Part shown: one piece after another, positions 18,688 to 28,217 of the stretch | Position numbering within the stretch: the stretch's first letter is position 1 | How the letters are laid out: the number at the start of each line of letters is the position of its first letter | Source of the DNA: Mesorhizobium sp. AR10 | GTDB lineage: Bacteria; Pseudomonadota; Alphaproteobacteria; Rhizobiales; Rhizobiaceae | DNA length: 64,000 nucleotides | Reading direction: 5' to 3' | Assembly (NCBI RefSeq): GCF_024746795.1 | Contig: NZ_CP080524.1 | Coordinates: 1-64,000, forward strand | Made by a program: the position numbers and the translations under genes | Notes under the pieces: model-generated | Databases searched by the model: none | The model's input: only the letters and a program-made list of their open reading frames with translations | Told to the model about the DNA's origin: nothing

Positions 18688-19656
18688 ATGACGAAGAAAC
18701 CGGCAGAGCGGGTGCGGCTCGACTATGCGGAGGCCGCGACGGAGGACGTGTTGCACAATCTGTCCGGAGTGGCGGCGGGGGGCGGTTTGCTCTGGACGGT
18801 TTCGGACGAAGGTCGGACATTCGAGTGCCTGGAAGCGCGAGAAGGCGGCTATACGCTGGCCCGCCAATATCGCATCGACGAGCTGATCGCGAGTTGGCCC
18901 GGTGCCGGGGCGGGAAAGGGCGGCGCGGAACTCGACCTGGAAGCGGTTGATGTCGCGCAAGGGGCGCTCTGGCTTTGCGGCTCGCACTGCCATGTCCGCC
19001 TGGCCTCCGAAGACGACGACAGGGACCAGCTCCGCGCGGAAATCCGCCATCGGCCAAGCCGGCATCTGTTAGCGCGCATCGCCCTCAAGAACGATGCGCC
19101 GTCTTTAGGCAAGGTGAAAACCGCCCCGAGAAAGGGGCCATGTTCCATTCGAGGCATTCTGACCAGCGATCCCTATCTCCAACCGTTTCTCGATCTGCCG
19201 AGCAAGGAAAACGGCCTCGATATCGAAGGCATGGTGGTGACCAAAGATGAGGTGCTTCTGGGGCTTCGCGGTCCGCGGCTCGACAACAGCGCCGTCGTCG
19301 TTCACCTCAGGCTCAACAAAGACCTAGAGGTAAAGAGCTACAGGCTGTCCTTTCTCGATCTCGGCAGCCTGGCGATCCGTGATCTTAGCCCGAACGGAAG
19401 TGCTATCTTTATCATCGCCGGCCCAATGGGCGATGCCATGGGGCCGTTTTGCCTCTACCGCTGGGAGCCGGAAGTGACCCCGCTGATCCAGCACCCCGAA
19501 AAGCTCTATACTTGGCCGGCCGGCAGCGAAAAGCCAGAAGGGTTGTGCTTTCTGGGGCGAAACGGCAAGCCCGGCCACCTGATTGTCTATGACCGGCCCG
19601 ACCCGAGCAGGATCGACGGCAATGCATACCAGGCTGACTGGATGGCCATTGACTAG
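18688..19656 (+). CDS. DUF3616-like protein
   Basis: A protein of 322 residues. Features fit DUF3616 beta-propeller-like proteins: an N-terminal LSGVAAGGGLLWTVSDEG repeat-like strand, NGLDIEGMVVTKDEVLLGLRG in the middle, and KPEGLCFLG near the end, i.e. recurring signals for comparing an entity with stored values. There is no signal peptide. ATG 18688 follows a GGGG ribosome site; GTG 18685 is adjacent. It is directly downstream of the trypsin–EndoG gene and the LTD fragment, so it may be a regulator or sensor for that effector (inference). The family's function is not established. Confidence 0.65.
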   Translation: MTKKPAERVRLDYAEAATEDVLHNLSGVAAGGGLLWTVSDEGRTFECLEAREGGYTLARQYRIDELIASWPGAGAGKGGAELDLEAVDVAQGALWLCGSHCHVRLASEDDDRDQLRAEIRHRPSRHLLARIALKNDAPSLGKVKTAPRKGPCSIRGILTSDPYLQPFLDLPSKENGLDIEGMVVTKDEVLLGLRGPRLDNSAVVVHLRLNKDLEVKSYRLSFLDLGSLAIRDLSPNGSAIFIIAGPMGDAMGPFCLYRWEPEVTPLIQHPEKLYTWPAGSEKPEGLCFLGRNGKPGHLIVYDRPDPSRIDGNAYQADWMAID

Positions 19657-19773
19657 AGCGTTGCGATGGATGCGTTCTTAGTTTTCGATCACCGGGACTG
19701 GTGGGTAGGATCGACTAGGCAGTTCGTCGGTTGAAGGGTAACAGCGCGATTGACTGTCGGCAGGGTCTTTTAC

Positions 19774-20529
19774 TCAATTCGGCAGCTTGGCAGATGCGTT
19801 GTAGAAGGGGCATTTCTTACTCGGTTCGTTCCCTGCCGCGAGTTCGAGCTCCGAAGCACATTTCGAGCAAACGCTATAGACGAACTGTATATCTTCGAGC
19901 CCTTCAAGATTTAACCAAACGCCAGGTCCTCTCACTACAATCGGATCGCCTTTCTCGATTGAGCATGCTGGAGACAGATAGACCTGCGGTTTGTCGTTGG
20001 TTCCGAAAAACTCAGCTACGACTCCTTCATAACTCTTGCGATCCCCAGCGAAAGTGAATATGGCATATCTATTAGTATGGTTCCTTTTATACTTGCTGTC
20101 CAGATGAGGTTGGCCGTCTGTAAATTTCTCGTTGTACGCGTTTTTGAATAGTACTTTAATTAACTCAGAGTGGCTCGAAGTTAAAACGATATCTTTTCCA
20201 AATACTCCACGAAGACCTCTGGAAACATAATCTGTAGTGTGAGCCACACCAAAAACAAAACCCAAAACCACGGACGAAAAAAATATCGCTGACAGCACCA
20301 TCGGCGAACGGATTGTTGAATCGAACTCGAAAGGGATGCCGCGCAATTTTCCATAAATGTGAACAGCAAGGAGAGGTATTGCGACGCTCATCGCCGTCAA
20401 GGCGATGTATACAATTGGCAGTTGTGAATCTCTGATTTGTGGGAAATCGCTGATGAAGCTCGCCACGAACAGGGCAATAAAACCCGGCAAAACGTAGATA
20501 AGCCAACGTTGATCACCCAGGAAATTCAT
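19774..20529 (-). CDS. membrane protein, DUF6338-like
   Basis: A protein of 251 residues. Three membrane helices near the N-terminus are visible (WLIYVLPGFIALFVASFI, LPIVYIALTAMSVAIPLLAV, SAIFFSSVVLGFVFGVAH). A soluble C-terminal part follows with FTFAGDRKSYEGVVAEFFG and a VYLSPAC segment, and with clustered cysteines (CSKCASE). The overall plan resembles proteins annotated as DUF6338; this assignment is tentative. It lies 27 bp downstream of the peptide-binding protein gene on the same strand and is probably co-transcribed with it. Base composition is AT-rich. Confidence 0.55.
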   Translation of the reverse strand: MNFLGDQRWLIYVLPGFIALFVASFISDFPQIRDSQLPIVYIALTAMSVAIPLLAVHIYGKLRGIPFEFDSTIRSPMVLSAIFFSSVVLGFVFGVAHTTDYVSRGLRGVFGKDIVLTSSHSELIKVLFKNAYNEKFTDGQPHLDSKYKRNHTNRYAIFTFAGDRKSYEGVVAEFFGTNDKPQVYLSPACSIEKGDPIVVRGPGVWLNLEGLEDIQFVYSVCSKCASELELAAGNEPSKKCPFYNASAKLPN

Positions 20530-20556
20530 GCTGCGCCCTCCGTTGCAAGGTGACTC

Positions 20557-22284
20557 TCAGTTGCACGTTGGCTTGCAGATTCCGCTGCAGCATTGCTGCT
20601 CCGCGCCACAAGCAAGAGCATTGGCAGTGCATGTCTCGGGAGCACTGGTGGACCAAATGTGATGATGATGTTCCATTGTTGGATGCATCTCTACTCCAAA
20701 CAGGCTGCTCCTGTGATGGCGAAATATCGACCGCCAGCATGGTTGAATGATAATCCCGGCGTCCTGCAGCATCTTCTGGATATCCTTCATCAGTTCCCGT
20801 CGTTTATCCGCATCGGCAATCGACAGAGCAGTTTTAAGCTTGGCGTCGAAGTCCGGATTCGAAAATCCGGTTTCGTTCCACGGCTCGCCGGTGCGGTAGG
20901 CGAGGGTCAGCACCTGGACGCCGAGTGGACGCATGCTCCAGTCCGTGGTCGACCAAGGATATTTCGTCCACTCGAGCCAAAAGCTCGATGACGGGATGCT
21001 CTTGCGCTTGATCTTGAAGCCTGCTTCTCGACACTGCTCCGCAACCGCGTCACTGTGTTTGTTTGAATCTTCCGAATCCTCGGAAATGAGTTCGAACTCG
21101 AAGTCCATCTGACCGGCCTCGATCATCAGCGCTTTGGCCCTTTCAAGATCGCGGGAGACCTTATCCAACTCGAAGTACTCTGGATGGATAGGGCAGACGT
21201 GATGATTTTCGCCTACGGAGCCCAGACCGTTGTAGCCATTCTTCAGAATGGTCGCATTGTCGACCGCCAACTGCAGGGCCTTACGCACACGCGGGTCATC
21301 GTACGGCTTGCTATTCACATTTGTGCGGCAGACAATCGTTGCCGCGGTCTTCGCTTCGGACAGAACCATGCCCTGCGCGCCCTCGAGCGCGCGGACAACT
21401 TGACTGGTGCTAACGTCGTTCATCTCGATCTCGCCAGCTTCGAAAGCGGCAACGATGACTGAAGGATCGCTCCCAAAGTCAATATATTTTATCTGTTCGA
21501 GACTGGCTCTGCCGCCCCACCAGCCGCTCTCCCGGCGCTTCAGCAGTGCGCTTTGGCCGACATCGTATGAGACAAGCTCGAAAGGTCCGGTCCCAACCCT
21601 CGATCCGTTCAAAAGATTGGCTCCCGCCTTGTCAAAGGAGCGATGAACAATCAAAGCCGGGTAGTCAGAGAAGCTTGGAATTATCGCAATGTCTGGATAG
21701 TGCAGCTTGATCCGGATTGTGTGATCGTCAATCTTTTCGATGGCGTCGTCGGCCGCTTTTCCGGTATTTGGGTCTATTAGGCCCTTCATTCGCGAAGCCA
21801 TCGAGTTGCGCTCTACTGACGTGTCGGACCAGCGCCTAAGATTGAAGATTACGTCATCTGCTTGGAAATCATCCCCGTTGGTCCATTTGACGTCCTGCCG
21901 GACATGCAGAGTGTACTCGGTTGCATCATCATTCACGTCCCAACTCTCAAGCAGCCAAGGCCGAAATGTGAAGTCGCGAGTATATAGAACCAGCGGTTCG
22001 ATAAAGGCTCGAGCAACATTGCCCTGTTCTACCCAGTCGAAAAGGCGCGGGTCGCTGATTTCCTTTATGGACATTGAGCAGCGTATTGTTCCTTCCGATT
22101 GCTGTGCGCGAGCGACCGGCAGGACGAGCCCGAGCAATCCATACGCGGCAACTGTGGTTGCCCCGAGTGCTGTCGCAAGGGCAAGGAACTCGCGTCTGTC
22201 CATTTGTCCAGCGAGCGCCTCGGCTGCAAAGTTCGATATGGCAGGATGCAGTTGCTTTGCGTTGTCGGTCCGACATGAAGCCAT
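20557..22284 (-). CDS. family 5 (peptide/nickel-type) solute-binding protein with cysteine-rich C-terminal tail
   Basis: A 575-residue ABC-transporter substrate-binding protein (SBP_bac_5 type: [39 protein letters not shown]). It has a Tat signal peptide with [12 protein letters not shown] (~residues 30-41), so it should be exported folded. The last 26 residues form an appendix not expected in this family: C-X6-C-X5-CC-X3-C-X3-C after SAPETC. The same framework ends the unrelated binding protein at 22559-23758. No permease or ATPase genes accompany it, so classical transport is doubtful. ATG 22284 follows a GGGGA ribosome site. Confidence 0.85.
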   Translation of the reverse strand: MASCRTDNAKQLHPAISNFAAEALAGQMDRREFLALATALGATTVAAYGLLGLVLPVARAQQSEGTIRCSMSIKEISDPRLFDWVEQGNVARAFIEPLVLYTRDFTFRPWLLESWDVNDDATEYTLHVRQDVKWTNGDDFQADDVIFNLRRWSDTSVERNSMASRMKGLIDPNTGKAADDAIEKIDDHTIRIKLHYPDIAIIPSFSDYPALIVHRSFDKAGANLLNGSRVGTGPFELVSYDVGQSALLKRRESGWWGGRASLEQIKYIDFGSDPSVIVAAFEAGEIEMNDVSTSQVVRALEGAQGMVLSEAKTAATIVCRTNVNSKPYDDPRVRKALQLAVDNATILKNGYNGLGSVGENHHVCPIHPEYFELDKVSRDLERAKALMIEAGQMDFEFELISEDSEDSNKHSDAVAEQCREAGFKIKRKSIPSSSFWLEWTKYPWSTTDWSMRPLGVQVLTLAYRTGEPWNETGFSNPDFDAKLKTALSIADADKRRELMKDIQKMLQDAGIIIQPCWRSIFRHHRSSLFGVEMHPTMEHHHHIWSTSAPETCTANALACGAEQQCCSGICKPTCN

Positions 22285-22558
22285 CGCTCAGTCCCCTCAT
22301 ATATTCGCATGTGAGAAAGGGCGTCTATGTGATTGCTGCCTAAAACAAGCATTTGTTCTCGAATTGTACCGTCTTGAATGATTGCATCATTTCTAAATTA
22401 GCGCTAGATTTATAGCAATAAATTCGTTTACGTGCTGCCTTTTTATTGCACGAGATAATCGCGATGTTCCGACTTGATTAGTCGCGAACGGAGCGTGTTT
22501 TCTATTGCCCCGCGTGCGACCAGAGAACCAATAGAGAATCAAGAAGTTGGGGGGGTAA
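22285..22558. promoter_or_regulatory. divergent promoter region between the two tailed binding proteins
   Basis: A 274-bp AT-rich spacer separating divergent starts at 22284 (minus) and 22559 (plus). It must hold both promoters. A very strong GGGGGGG ribosome site ends 4 bp before ATG 22559. No operator could be identified with confidence. Shared control of the two genes is plausible. Confidence 0.4.
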
Positions 22559-23758
22559 ATGGTAAGTTTCGCGAGAATTGGCTTTGTTGGTGTTGTCTGC
22601 CTTTTCGCGATTGTTAGTCCGACGCTTGCTGTCGCAGATATCATAGTGGGCGTCGCCGGCCCGATCACCGGCCCGAACGCCGCCTTCGGCGCGCAGTTGC
22701 AGAAGGGCGCCGAGCAGGCTGCCGCCGACATCAACGCTGCGGGCGGCATCAACGGCCAGCAGATCAAGCTTGAGATCGGTGACGACGTGTCGGATCCGAA
22801 GCAGGGCATCTCGGTCGCCAACAAGTTCGTCGCGGACGGTGTCAAGTTTGTCGTCGGCCACTTCAACTCGGGCGTCACCATCCCGGCGTCGGACGTCTAT
22901 GCCGAGAACGGCATTCTCGTCATCACGCCTTCGGCGACCAACCCGCAGCTTACCGAGCGCGGCCTGTGGAACACGTTTCGCACCTGCGGACGCGACGACC
23001 AACAGGGCAAGGTTGCCGGCGATTATCTCGCTTCGCACTTCAAGGACGCCAAGATCGCTGTCGTCCACGACAAGACGCCGTATGGCCAGCGGCTCGCCGA
23101 CGACACCAAGAAGGCGCTCAACGCCGACGGCGTCACCGAAGCCATGTATGAAGGCATCAATGTCGGCGACAAGGACTTCTCAGCCCTCATCGCCAAGATG
23201 AAGGACGCCGGCGTCTCCGTCGTCTACTACGGCGGCTTGGACACCGAAGCCGCCATGATCATGCGTCAGCTCGCCGACCAGGGCCTCACGGCCCAGTTCA
23301 TGTCGGGCGATGGCATCGGGTCGAACGAACTGGCCTCCATCGCCGGCGACGCCGTCGAAGGCACGCTGATGACTTTCGCACCTGATCGACGCAGAACCGC
23401 AAAGGAACTCGTCGAGAAGTTCCGTGCAGCCGGTTTCGAGCCTGAGGGCTACACGCTGTACTCCTACGCCGCCTTGCAGATCGTCGCCGCCGCCGCCGCG
23501 AAGGTCGGCTCGTCCGACGACGCGCAGAGGGTTGCAGCAGAGATCAAATCGGGTGGCCCATGGCCAACTGTGATCGGCGACATCGCCTATGACGCGAAGG
23601 GCGACATCACCCGCCTCGACTACGTCATCTACACGTGGAAGCGTGACGACGGCAAGTTCGCCCCCCTCCAAACGAGTTCCCCAGAGACCTGCAGTTCCAG
23701 CGCCTGCACAGCAGACCAGGTATGCTGCAAGGGAACCTGCAAGAATTCCTGTCCTTAG
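22559..23758 (+). CDS. branched-chain amino acid-type solute-binding protein with cysteine-rich C-terminal tail
   Basis: A 399-residue LivJ/LivK-like periplasmic binding protein ([48 protein letters not shown]) with a Sec signal peptide. The body is GC-rich with strong codon bias, unlike its AT-richer neighbours, as if taken from a chromosomal liv gene. The family normally ends soon after [13 protein letters not shown]. Here 30 residues are added, containing C-X4-C-X5-CC-X3-C-X3-C after SSPETC. The tail matches that of the divergently transcribed family 5 binding protein. No liv permease genes are nearby. Confidence 0.88.
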   Translation: MVSFARIGFVGVVCLFAIVSPTLAVADIIVGVAGPITGPNAAFGAQLQKGAEQAAADINAAGGINGQQIKLEIGDDVSDPKQGISVANKFVADGVKFVVGHFNSGVTIPASDVYAENGILVITPSATNPQLTERGLWNTFRTCGRDDQQGKVAGDYLASHFKDAKIAVVHDKTPYGQRLADDTKKALNADGVTEAMYEGINVGDKDFSALIAKMKDAGVSVVYYGGLDTEAAMIMRQLADQGLTAQFMSGDGIGSNELASIAGDAVEGTLMTFAPDRRRTAKELVEKFRAAGFEPEGYTLYSYAALQIVAAAAAKVGSSDDAQRVAAEIKSGGPWPTVIGDIAYDAKGDITRLDYVIYTWKRDDGKFAPLQTSSPETCSSSACTADQVCCKGTCKNSCP

Positions 23759-23906
23759 GAGGCATTGGCGACCTTAGTCACATCGTCGGAAACGCGTTTG
23801 GGTGCACGCAGCTCGCATGCCTCCAGAGAGAATCAAGGCGTTTTTGAGAGTTTCGTTGCATCAGGTCGAGTGGGCTACGTCTGCGAGCGAAAGTTCGGGG
23901 GATTTC

Positions 23907-24767
23907 ATGAGGGTAACAGCAACAACAGCAATATTGATCACGCTAGCGTTTCCAGAGGCGGCTTTGGCATGGGGAGCGTCCGGCCATTCCATCATTGCGG
24001 AAATCGCCCAGAGGCGCCTTAGTGCCTCTGCCGCCGCGAATGTCGAAAATTTGATTGGCCATGCATCGCTGGCTTCAATCTCAAGCTGGGCCGACGATTA
24101 CAAGTTCACGTCAGTTGGTTCGAAAACCAAGCGCTGGCACTTCGTAGATTTCGATATCGCCGAGGAAAATCCGAGTACTGCTGAGGCGTGCAAACTGGAA
24201 AGTGAGGGCGACTGCTTAATTCTTGCGCTTAATAGGGAGGTAGCGCGCCTTGCTGACCCTGCGCTTCCCCCCCTTGCGAGACAAAATTCACTGCGTTTCG
24301 TCGTCCACCTAATGGGTGATCTTTCGCAACCATTTCATTGTTCCGAGCACGCAGGTGACGGTGGCGGAAATGGGGTAAAGGTCGACTTCGTTGGCAAGTA
24401 TCCTGACGGCAAAGAGGCAAAATTCTCTGGGAATCTTCACAAACTCTGGGACGACATCCTAATAGAAGCGCACGCATTCAGTTGGGGCGCATACCTAGAG
24501 GAGATCGAGACTACAGTTATACCAAACCTCGCAGTCTCTGATCAGCGATATGATCATATCTTTGATTGGGCCAAGGAATGTCACCAAGTCGGCAGGCGGG
24601 CCTACGCCATGTTGCCGGCCGGTTGGGAATCCGTTGTCGGCGCTGGCGGCCCGATAGCGCTTGACGCCAAATATCAGCAGTCGGTTCAAGGAACGCTTGA
24701 CCAGCAACTTGCGATCGGTGGTCTGCGACTGGCCGCCGTGCTGAACAAGGCGTTGGGCAGTAAGTAA
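23907..24767 (+). CDS. exported S1/P1-type nuclease
   Basis: A 286-residue zinc-dependent nuclease. The signal peptide MRVTATTAILITLAFPEAALA leaves a mature N-terminus beginning WGASGH. In P1 nuclease the N-terminal Trp itself ligates zinc, so the start and cleavage site are well supported. Further ligand motifs are HFVDFD, VVHLMGDLSQPFHCSEH and NLHKLWDD. ATG 23907 follows a GGGGG ribosome site; longer frames upstream add non-signal sequence. These enzymes cut single-stranded DNA and RNA and act as 3'-nucleotidases in the periplasm or outside. It lies in the same block as the EndoG-type nuclease. Confidence 0.9.
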   Translation: MRVTATTAILITLAFPEAALAWGASGHSIIAEIAQRRLSASAAANVENLIGHASLASISSWADDYKFTSVGSKTKRWHFVDFDIAEENPSTAEACKLESEGDCLILALNREVARLADPALPPLARQNSLRFVVHLMGDLSQPFHCSEHAGDGGGNGVKVDFVGKYPDGKEAKFSGNLHKLWDDILIEAHAFSWGAYLEEIETTVIPNLAVSDQRYDHIFDWAKECHQVGRRAYAMLPAGWESVVGAGGPIALDAKYQQSVQGTLDQQLAIGGLRLAAVLNKALGSK

Positions 24768-24874
24768 ATGTTGCCGTTGGCCTGATCTGGATCGCTCCAA
24801 GTGCCACACGTCCTGCACTGGCACGAGGGGCCTGGAAACAGCTCGGACATATTAACGATTAACGTCGGTCAATG

Positions 24875-25435
24875 CTAGGCACTCGACAGCGTCGAATCTC
24901 TCAGGACGCGATAGACCTGCATCCTGGAACACCCAAGCGACGACGCAATGGCTGTTGGCGTTTCTCCTAAAGAATACCGCGACTTAATGGAGTCATAGTC
25001 CAAGCGTCGTTTACCGCCGCGATATGAACCTACAGACTTTGCCTTCTCGATACCTTCGCGTTGGCGTTCCTTGATGAAACGCCGTTCCATTTGGGCAACC
25101 ATTCCAAGCACGGTCAACACTATGTGCCCCATGTCGCCGCGCGTTGAGACATGCGGGTCGAGGACGGTAACGAAGGCCCCTCGTTGTTCACATTCATGGA
25201 TCAAATTTAGAACGTCACGCGTGTCACGGCCGAGCCGATCGAGGCGTGTGACGACCAGTTCATCCCCCGGCCGAAGAAAATCGATGATGGTTGCAAGTTC
25301 TGCTCGACCGTCACGGCTGGCCCCAGAGACCTTTTCCGATCGAATGATGGCGCAGCCTTCGGCCTTCAGCTTGGCGATTTGCATGTCGAGATCTTGGTCA
25401 ACGGTGCTGACGCGGGCGTAGCCTATCCGGCTCAT
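24875..25435 (-). CDS. small serine recombinase (resolvase/invertase family)
   Basis: A protein of 186 residues. The catalytic serine is Ser10 in IGYARVSTVDQ. Conserved arginines lie in LVVTRLDRLGRDTRD, and GMVAQMERRFIKERQREGIEKAK is the long dimer helix. The C-terminus ends in a helix-turn-helix of the Hin/resolvase type (TPTAIASSLGCSRMQVYRVL). Length and layout are normal, so it looks functional. Its start codon is 3 bp from the right copy of the ~115-bp inverted site, as in resolvases whose res site overlaps their promoter. With the second copy inverted, recombination would flip rather than delete the intervening DNA. Confidence 0.92.
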   Translation of the reverse strand: MSRIGYARVSTVDQDLDMQIAKLKAEGCAIIRSEKVSGASRDGRAELATIIDFLRPGDELVVTRLDRLGRDTRDVLNLIHECEQRGAFVTVLDPHVSTRGDMGHIVLTVLGMVAQMERRFIKERQREGIEKAKSVGSYRGGKRRLDYDSIKSRYSLGETPTAIASSLGCSRMQVYRVLRDSTLSSA

Positions 25436-25438
25436 GCG

Positions 25439-25551
25439 GTGTCACCTCAAGGTTTAGGCCCGAGGCTACATTGTCACAAATAGTCGGTGTCAACTCCGAT
25501 GTTACGCGGTGCCCGGCGGACCGTGTTACGTCACTTCAGGGCATACCCTGA
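25439..25551 (+). repeat. right inverted copy of the ~115-bp recombination-type site
   Basis: Aligns with the reverse complement of 15656-15770 over its full length. It contains several TGTCAC/TGTTAC words and ends with an inverted repeat, CTTCAGGG-CATA-CCCTGAAG (25533-25552). It occupies the promoter and leader of the serine recombinase gene, so binding by the recombinase could also repress its own gene. Confidence 0.8.
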
Positions 25552-25679
25552 AGTGCGAGCTGCGAGGCTGGTGGCGCGCGCCGTCGGGAGCGCGTGACCG
25601 TCACCCATCTATCGATTGCCGCAGTGACTTTGATCGGTATATTGGCCGCGGCCTTGCAACCTCACAATCAGGATGATTC

Positions 25680-26125
25680 ATGACCGAAGCCGACGATCAT
25701 GCCGCTGCACTTATAAATCTCACCACCGATATCGTGGCGGCGTTTGTCAGCAATAATTCGGTGCCAGTCGCTGGACTGCCGGAACTAATAACGTCTGTCC
25801 ATTCATCTCTCTCCGGGGTCAGCCAACCACCGGTCGCCCCTATCGAACCGAAGGCGCCGGCCGTCAATCCGAAGAAGTCGGTTTTTCTAGACTACATCAT
25901 CTGCCTGGAGGACGGAAAAAAGTTCAAGTCGCTGAGGCGACACCTCAACACGGACTTCGGGCTCACCCCTGACGAATACCGCGAAAAATGGGGCTTGCCG
26001 CGCGACTACCCCATGGTCGCGCCAACTACGCTGCACAGCGCTCGGCCCTGGCGAAGGCATCCGGGCTTGGCCGCAAGGCTGCTCCCGTCCAGAAGGCGCC
26101 GGCTAAGCGGAAGGCGAAGGTCTAG
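25680..26125 (+). pseudogene. mucR/ros-type regulator, frameshifted near the C-terminus
   Basis: Encodes a MucR/Ros zinc-finger regulator: PKKSVFLDYIICLEDGKKF, then LRRHLNTDFGLTPDEYREKWGL and RDYPMVAP. These proteins are global repressors of exopolysaccharide and symbiosis genes in rhizobia. At about 26023 the sequence reads GCGCCAACTAC where the family needs GCG CCC AAC TAC. One lost C shifts the frame into a long arginine-rich nonsense extension (to 26597). Restoring one base gives the expected end NYAAQRSALAKASGLGRK...KAKV and a stop at 26123-26125. The DNA-binding part is upstream of the shift, so the product might still bind DNA. Confidence 0.8.
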
Positions 26126-27470
26126 GGGTAGGTCCGAGCGCGCCCTGTTCGGCCCGGAAGTCGAGTTCATCCCTGAGATCGGAGGCGGCGCCGGCGTAAG
26201 GCTCAAGAAGTCACCTGCATCTGCCACCCAAATTTCAAGACCGCGAGGCCGGCATCATCGAAAACAACGAGATGTAACCCGGCTGCGGCGTGTCTCATCC
26301 CAATGCAATCCCCAATTGGTAGACTCCTACGATGCACCGGCAGCTAGTGCTTCCGCCGGGCCAAAGGAGGGAAATGCCCGCGCGGACTGGGAGGAAACGA
26401 TGTCTGTGCAAAAAGAAGACTATCGAACGAATAGAGCCGACTACGCGATTGCTGCGACGCATGGCGCGGATGGCGATCGAGCTGAGCTACTGGCAAGAAA
26501 AATGAAGTCCCTTTGGCTGAAAGATCGGCGATCCGCCAGATTGTCCGCACACCCGGGGGAAAGTTCGCCAGGACCCAAAACCAGACCGCGCGGTTAGTGC
26601 ACCGGTGACTGTGGGCAGGCATAGCTTCCGCGATCGCACCATAGGCAACTGCGGCCCGTCCGCTAGGTTGTTCGGGCGGCGGACCTTATTTCCGCCTGGC
26701 CGGCGCCTACCCACCCCAGGCACCCCAACCCCGCCCTTGGGCGCCGGCCACCTTCTCCCTGCTTGTTTACAAGCGGACAGTTGTCGAAGAGCTGCCCGTT
26801 ATTAAAGAAAGTGCTTGGAGGGTAGGGTGTTGCACACATGCTCGTCGCAACGCGTCTGCACCAAGGTACATTTCAGCGACCGAACCGAGGCGCAAAAGTC
26901 GTCGTTTGAAGGGTTAAGGGCGAAGTTTTCGCGATGGCCCGTACGCTACACCGCTATGTCCGGCAATCGACCGTTACCCTGACATCAGATTGTGTTCGGA
27001 AACTATGTTCGATTTTGCGCTAGTTGGGCGGTCCGTTAAGCGCACTTCAATGACCGCAACGGGCCGAAAGCGGACTGGCCGCAATCGGGCCAGATTCACG
27101 AAAAACTGCCGTTCTTCTTGCGACCCGAAGTCAGATTGCTCCAGACTTGCCGGTCAGTCGGTGACGGAAAAGCCCCATTCAATGGACTCAGGCACGCCTG
27201 CGGCGCACGCCCAGCGCCAGCACCCGCGTTCGACGCTACTAGGAGAATCCTGCGGTGGTCAGTGAACATAGCGAAGATGTACGCGACTATGAGGATGCCG
27301 ACGCACCAAGCAAGGGGATCCAGATGTCGGTGCCGACCAGCTGCTGTGCGAACAGGTCGCGGATCGCGTTGACAGCCCTTCTGCCGGTGATAACACCGCC
27401 TTCGAGAAGCATTCCGGCCATCCAGCGTTGACGACAGAGATATGTCTCCTAAGATTGTCCGCACCTGCAG
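26126..27470. other. non-coding stretch with degenerate sequence
   Basis: No supported gene in 1.3 kb. It contains an 11-bp perfect inverted repeat, TGGCCGGCGCC (26697-26707) and its complement (26740-26750), separated by 32 bp. Around 27300-27380 the minus strand reads a short protein-like remnant (AVNAIRDLFAQQLVGTDIW) that I cannot assign. Confidence 0.4.
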
Positions 27471-27707
27471 ATGATAGAGGACGTTCAATTGACTCAAACC
27501 CAGTTTTGGATATCGACTCTCGCATGGGCAGCCTTCGCAATTCTGCTCACTTGGGGCGTATATACTGCATTTCGCCTTTACTTCGGTGAGATGCCATTGA
27601 GCTATGGCGCTTTGATCGGCTTGGGCTCTGTTTATCTGGCATACGGTGTTCGAACCCTGGCCCGAAGAATGGGATGGGCGAAAAAGCCCACTCCACTCAA
27701 ATCGTGA
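27471..27707 (+). CDS. small two-helix membrane protein, unknown function
   Basis: Up to 78 residues with two hydrophobic segments (FWISTLAWAAFAILLTWGVY and ALIGLGSVYLAYGVRTLA) and a basic C-terminus. ATG 27471 is listed, but an in-frame TTG at 27489 has a GAGG ribosome site 8 bp upstream and may be the true start. No family recognised; no operon partner. Confidence 0.5.
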   Translation: MIEDVQLTQTQFWISTLAWAAFAILLTWGVYTAFRLYFGEMPLSYGALIGLGSVYLAYGVRTLARRMGWAKKPTPLKS

Positions 27708-27748
27708 CGATTGGCTGCACCTAGCTGTCACTGTGCTGTGACAATGGC

Positions 27749-27982
27749 CTATTCAGAACCCTGCGTTCTTTCCGCCAGCGCGAAGGCCTGCAGATTTTTC
27801 GATTTGCCCAGGTCTTCGTCGGCATGTGCAATGATCGAGAAGAAAGCGGCGCGGGCGATGTCCTTTTTCGAGGCCTTCGGGTGTTCTTTCCTCGCCGCCT
27901 TCATGAGCTGCTTAGGCGTCATGTCAGGCGTCACAATCCTCATGAGCGTGTCGCCAATGGCCTGCAATTCGGTCCGTTCCAT
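27749..27982 (-). CDS. small protein of unknown function
   Basis: A 77-residue charged, soluble protein (MERTELQAIGDTLMRIVTP ... HPKASKKDIARAAFFSIIAHAD). ATG 27982 is preferred to an upstream in-frame start because GGAG lies 5 bp before it. Alternating lysine/alanine helices give no function. Such short helical proteins are common in rhizobial genomes as hypotheticals. Confidence 0.55.
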   Translation of the reverse strand: MERTELQAIGDTLMRIVTPDMTPKQLMKAARKEHPKASKKDIARAAFFSIIAHADEDLGKSKNLQAFALAERTQGSE

Positions 27983-28217
27983 TGGAACTCCATGTACGTG
28001 TCCACCCATCCAAAGTCTACCAGAGTGCTTCAGACTAGATAAGCCCGGCCGCCCGCGTCGCCGAGCCCGAAATACGGCACACCGTTAGCCCGCATCGCGC
28101 ATTAGGTCCCGTCCCTCCTCTGACAGGTTGTGGATTCGGCGCTGGTCGGCTTTCGCCGCCGCTACGGGGCATCGAGCCTGTGTTCGCAGAAGTGAGGATT
28201 GGGAACCTTCAGAGGTT

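Noticed and set aside
24798..24823. GTGCCA...TGGCAC inverted repeat considered as a terminator after the S1/P1 nuclease
   Set aside because: Only a 6-bp stem with a 14-bp loop and no T-run.
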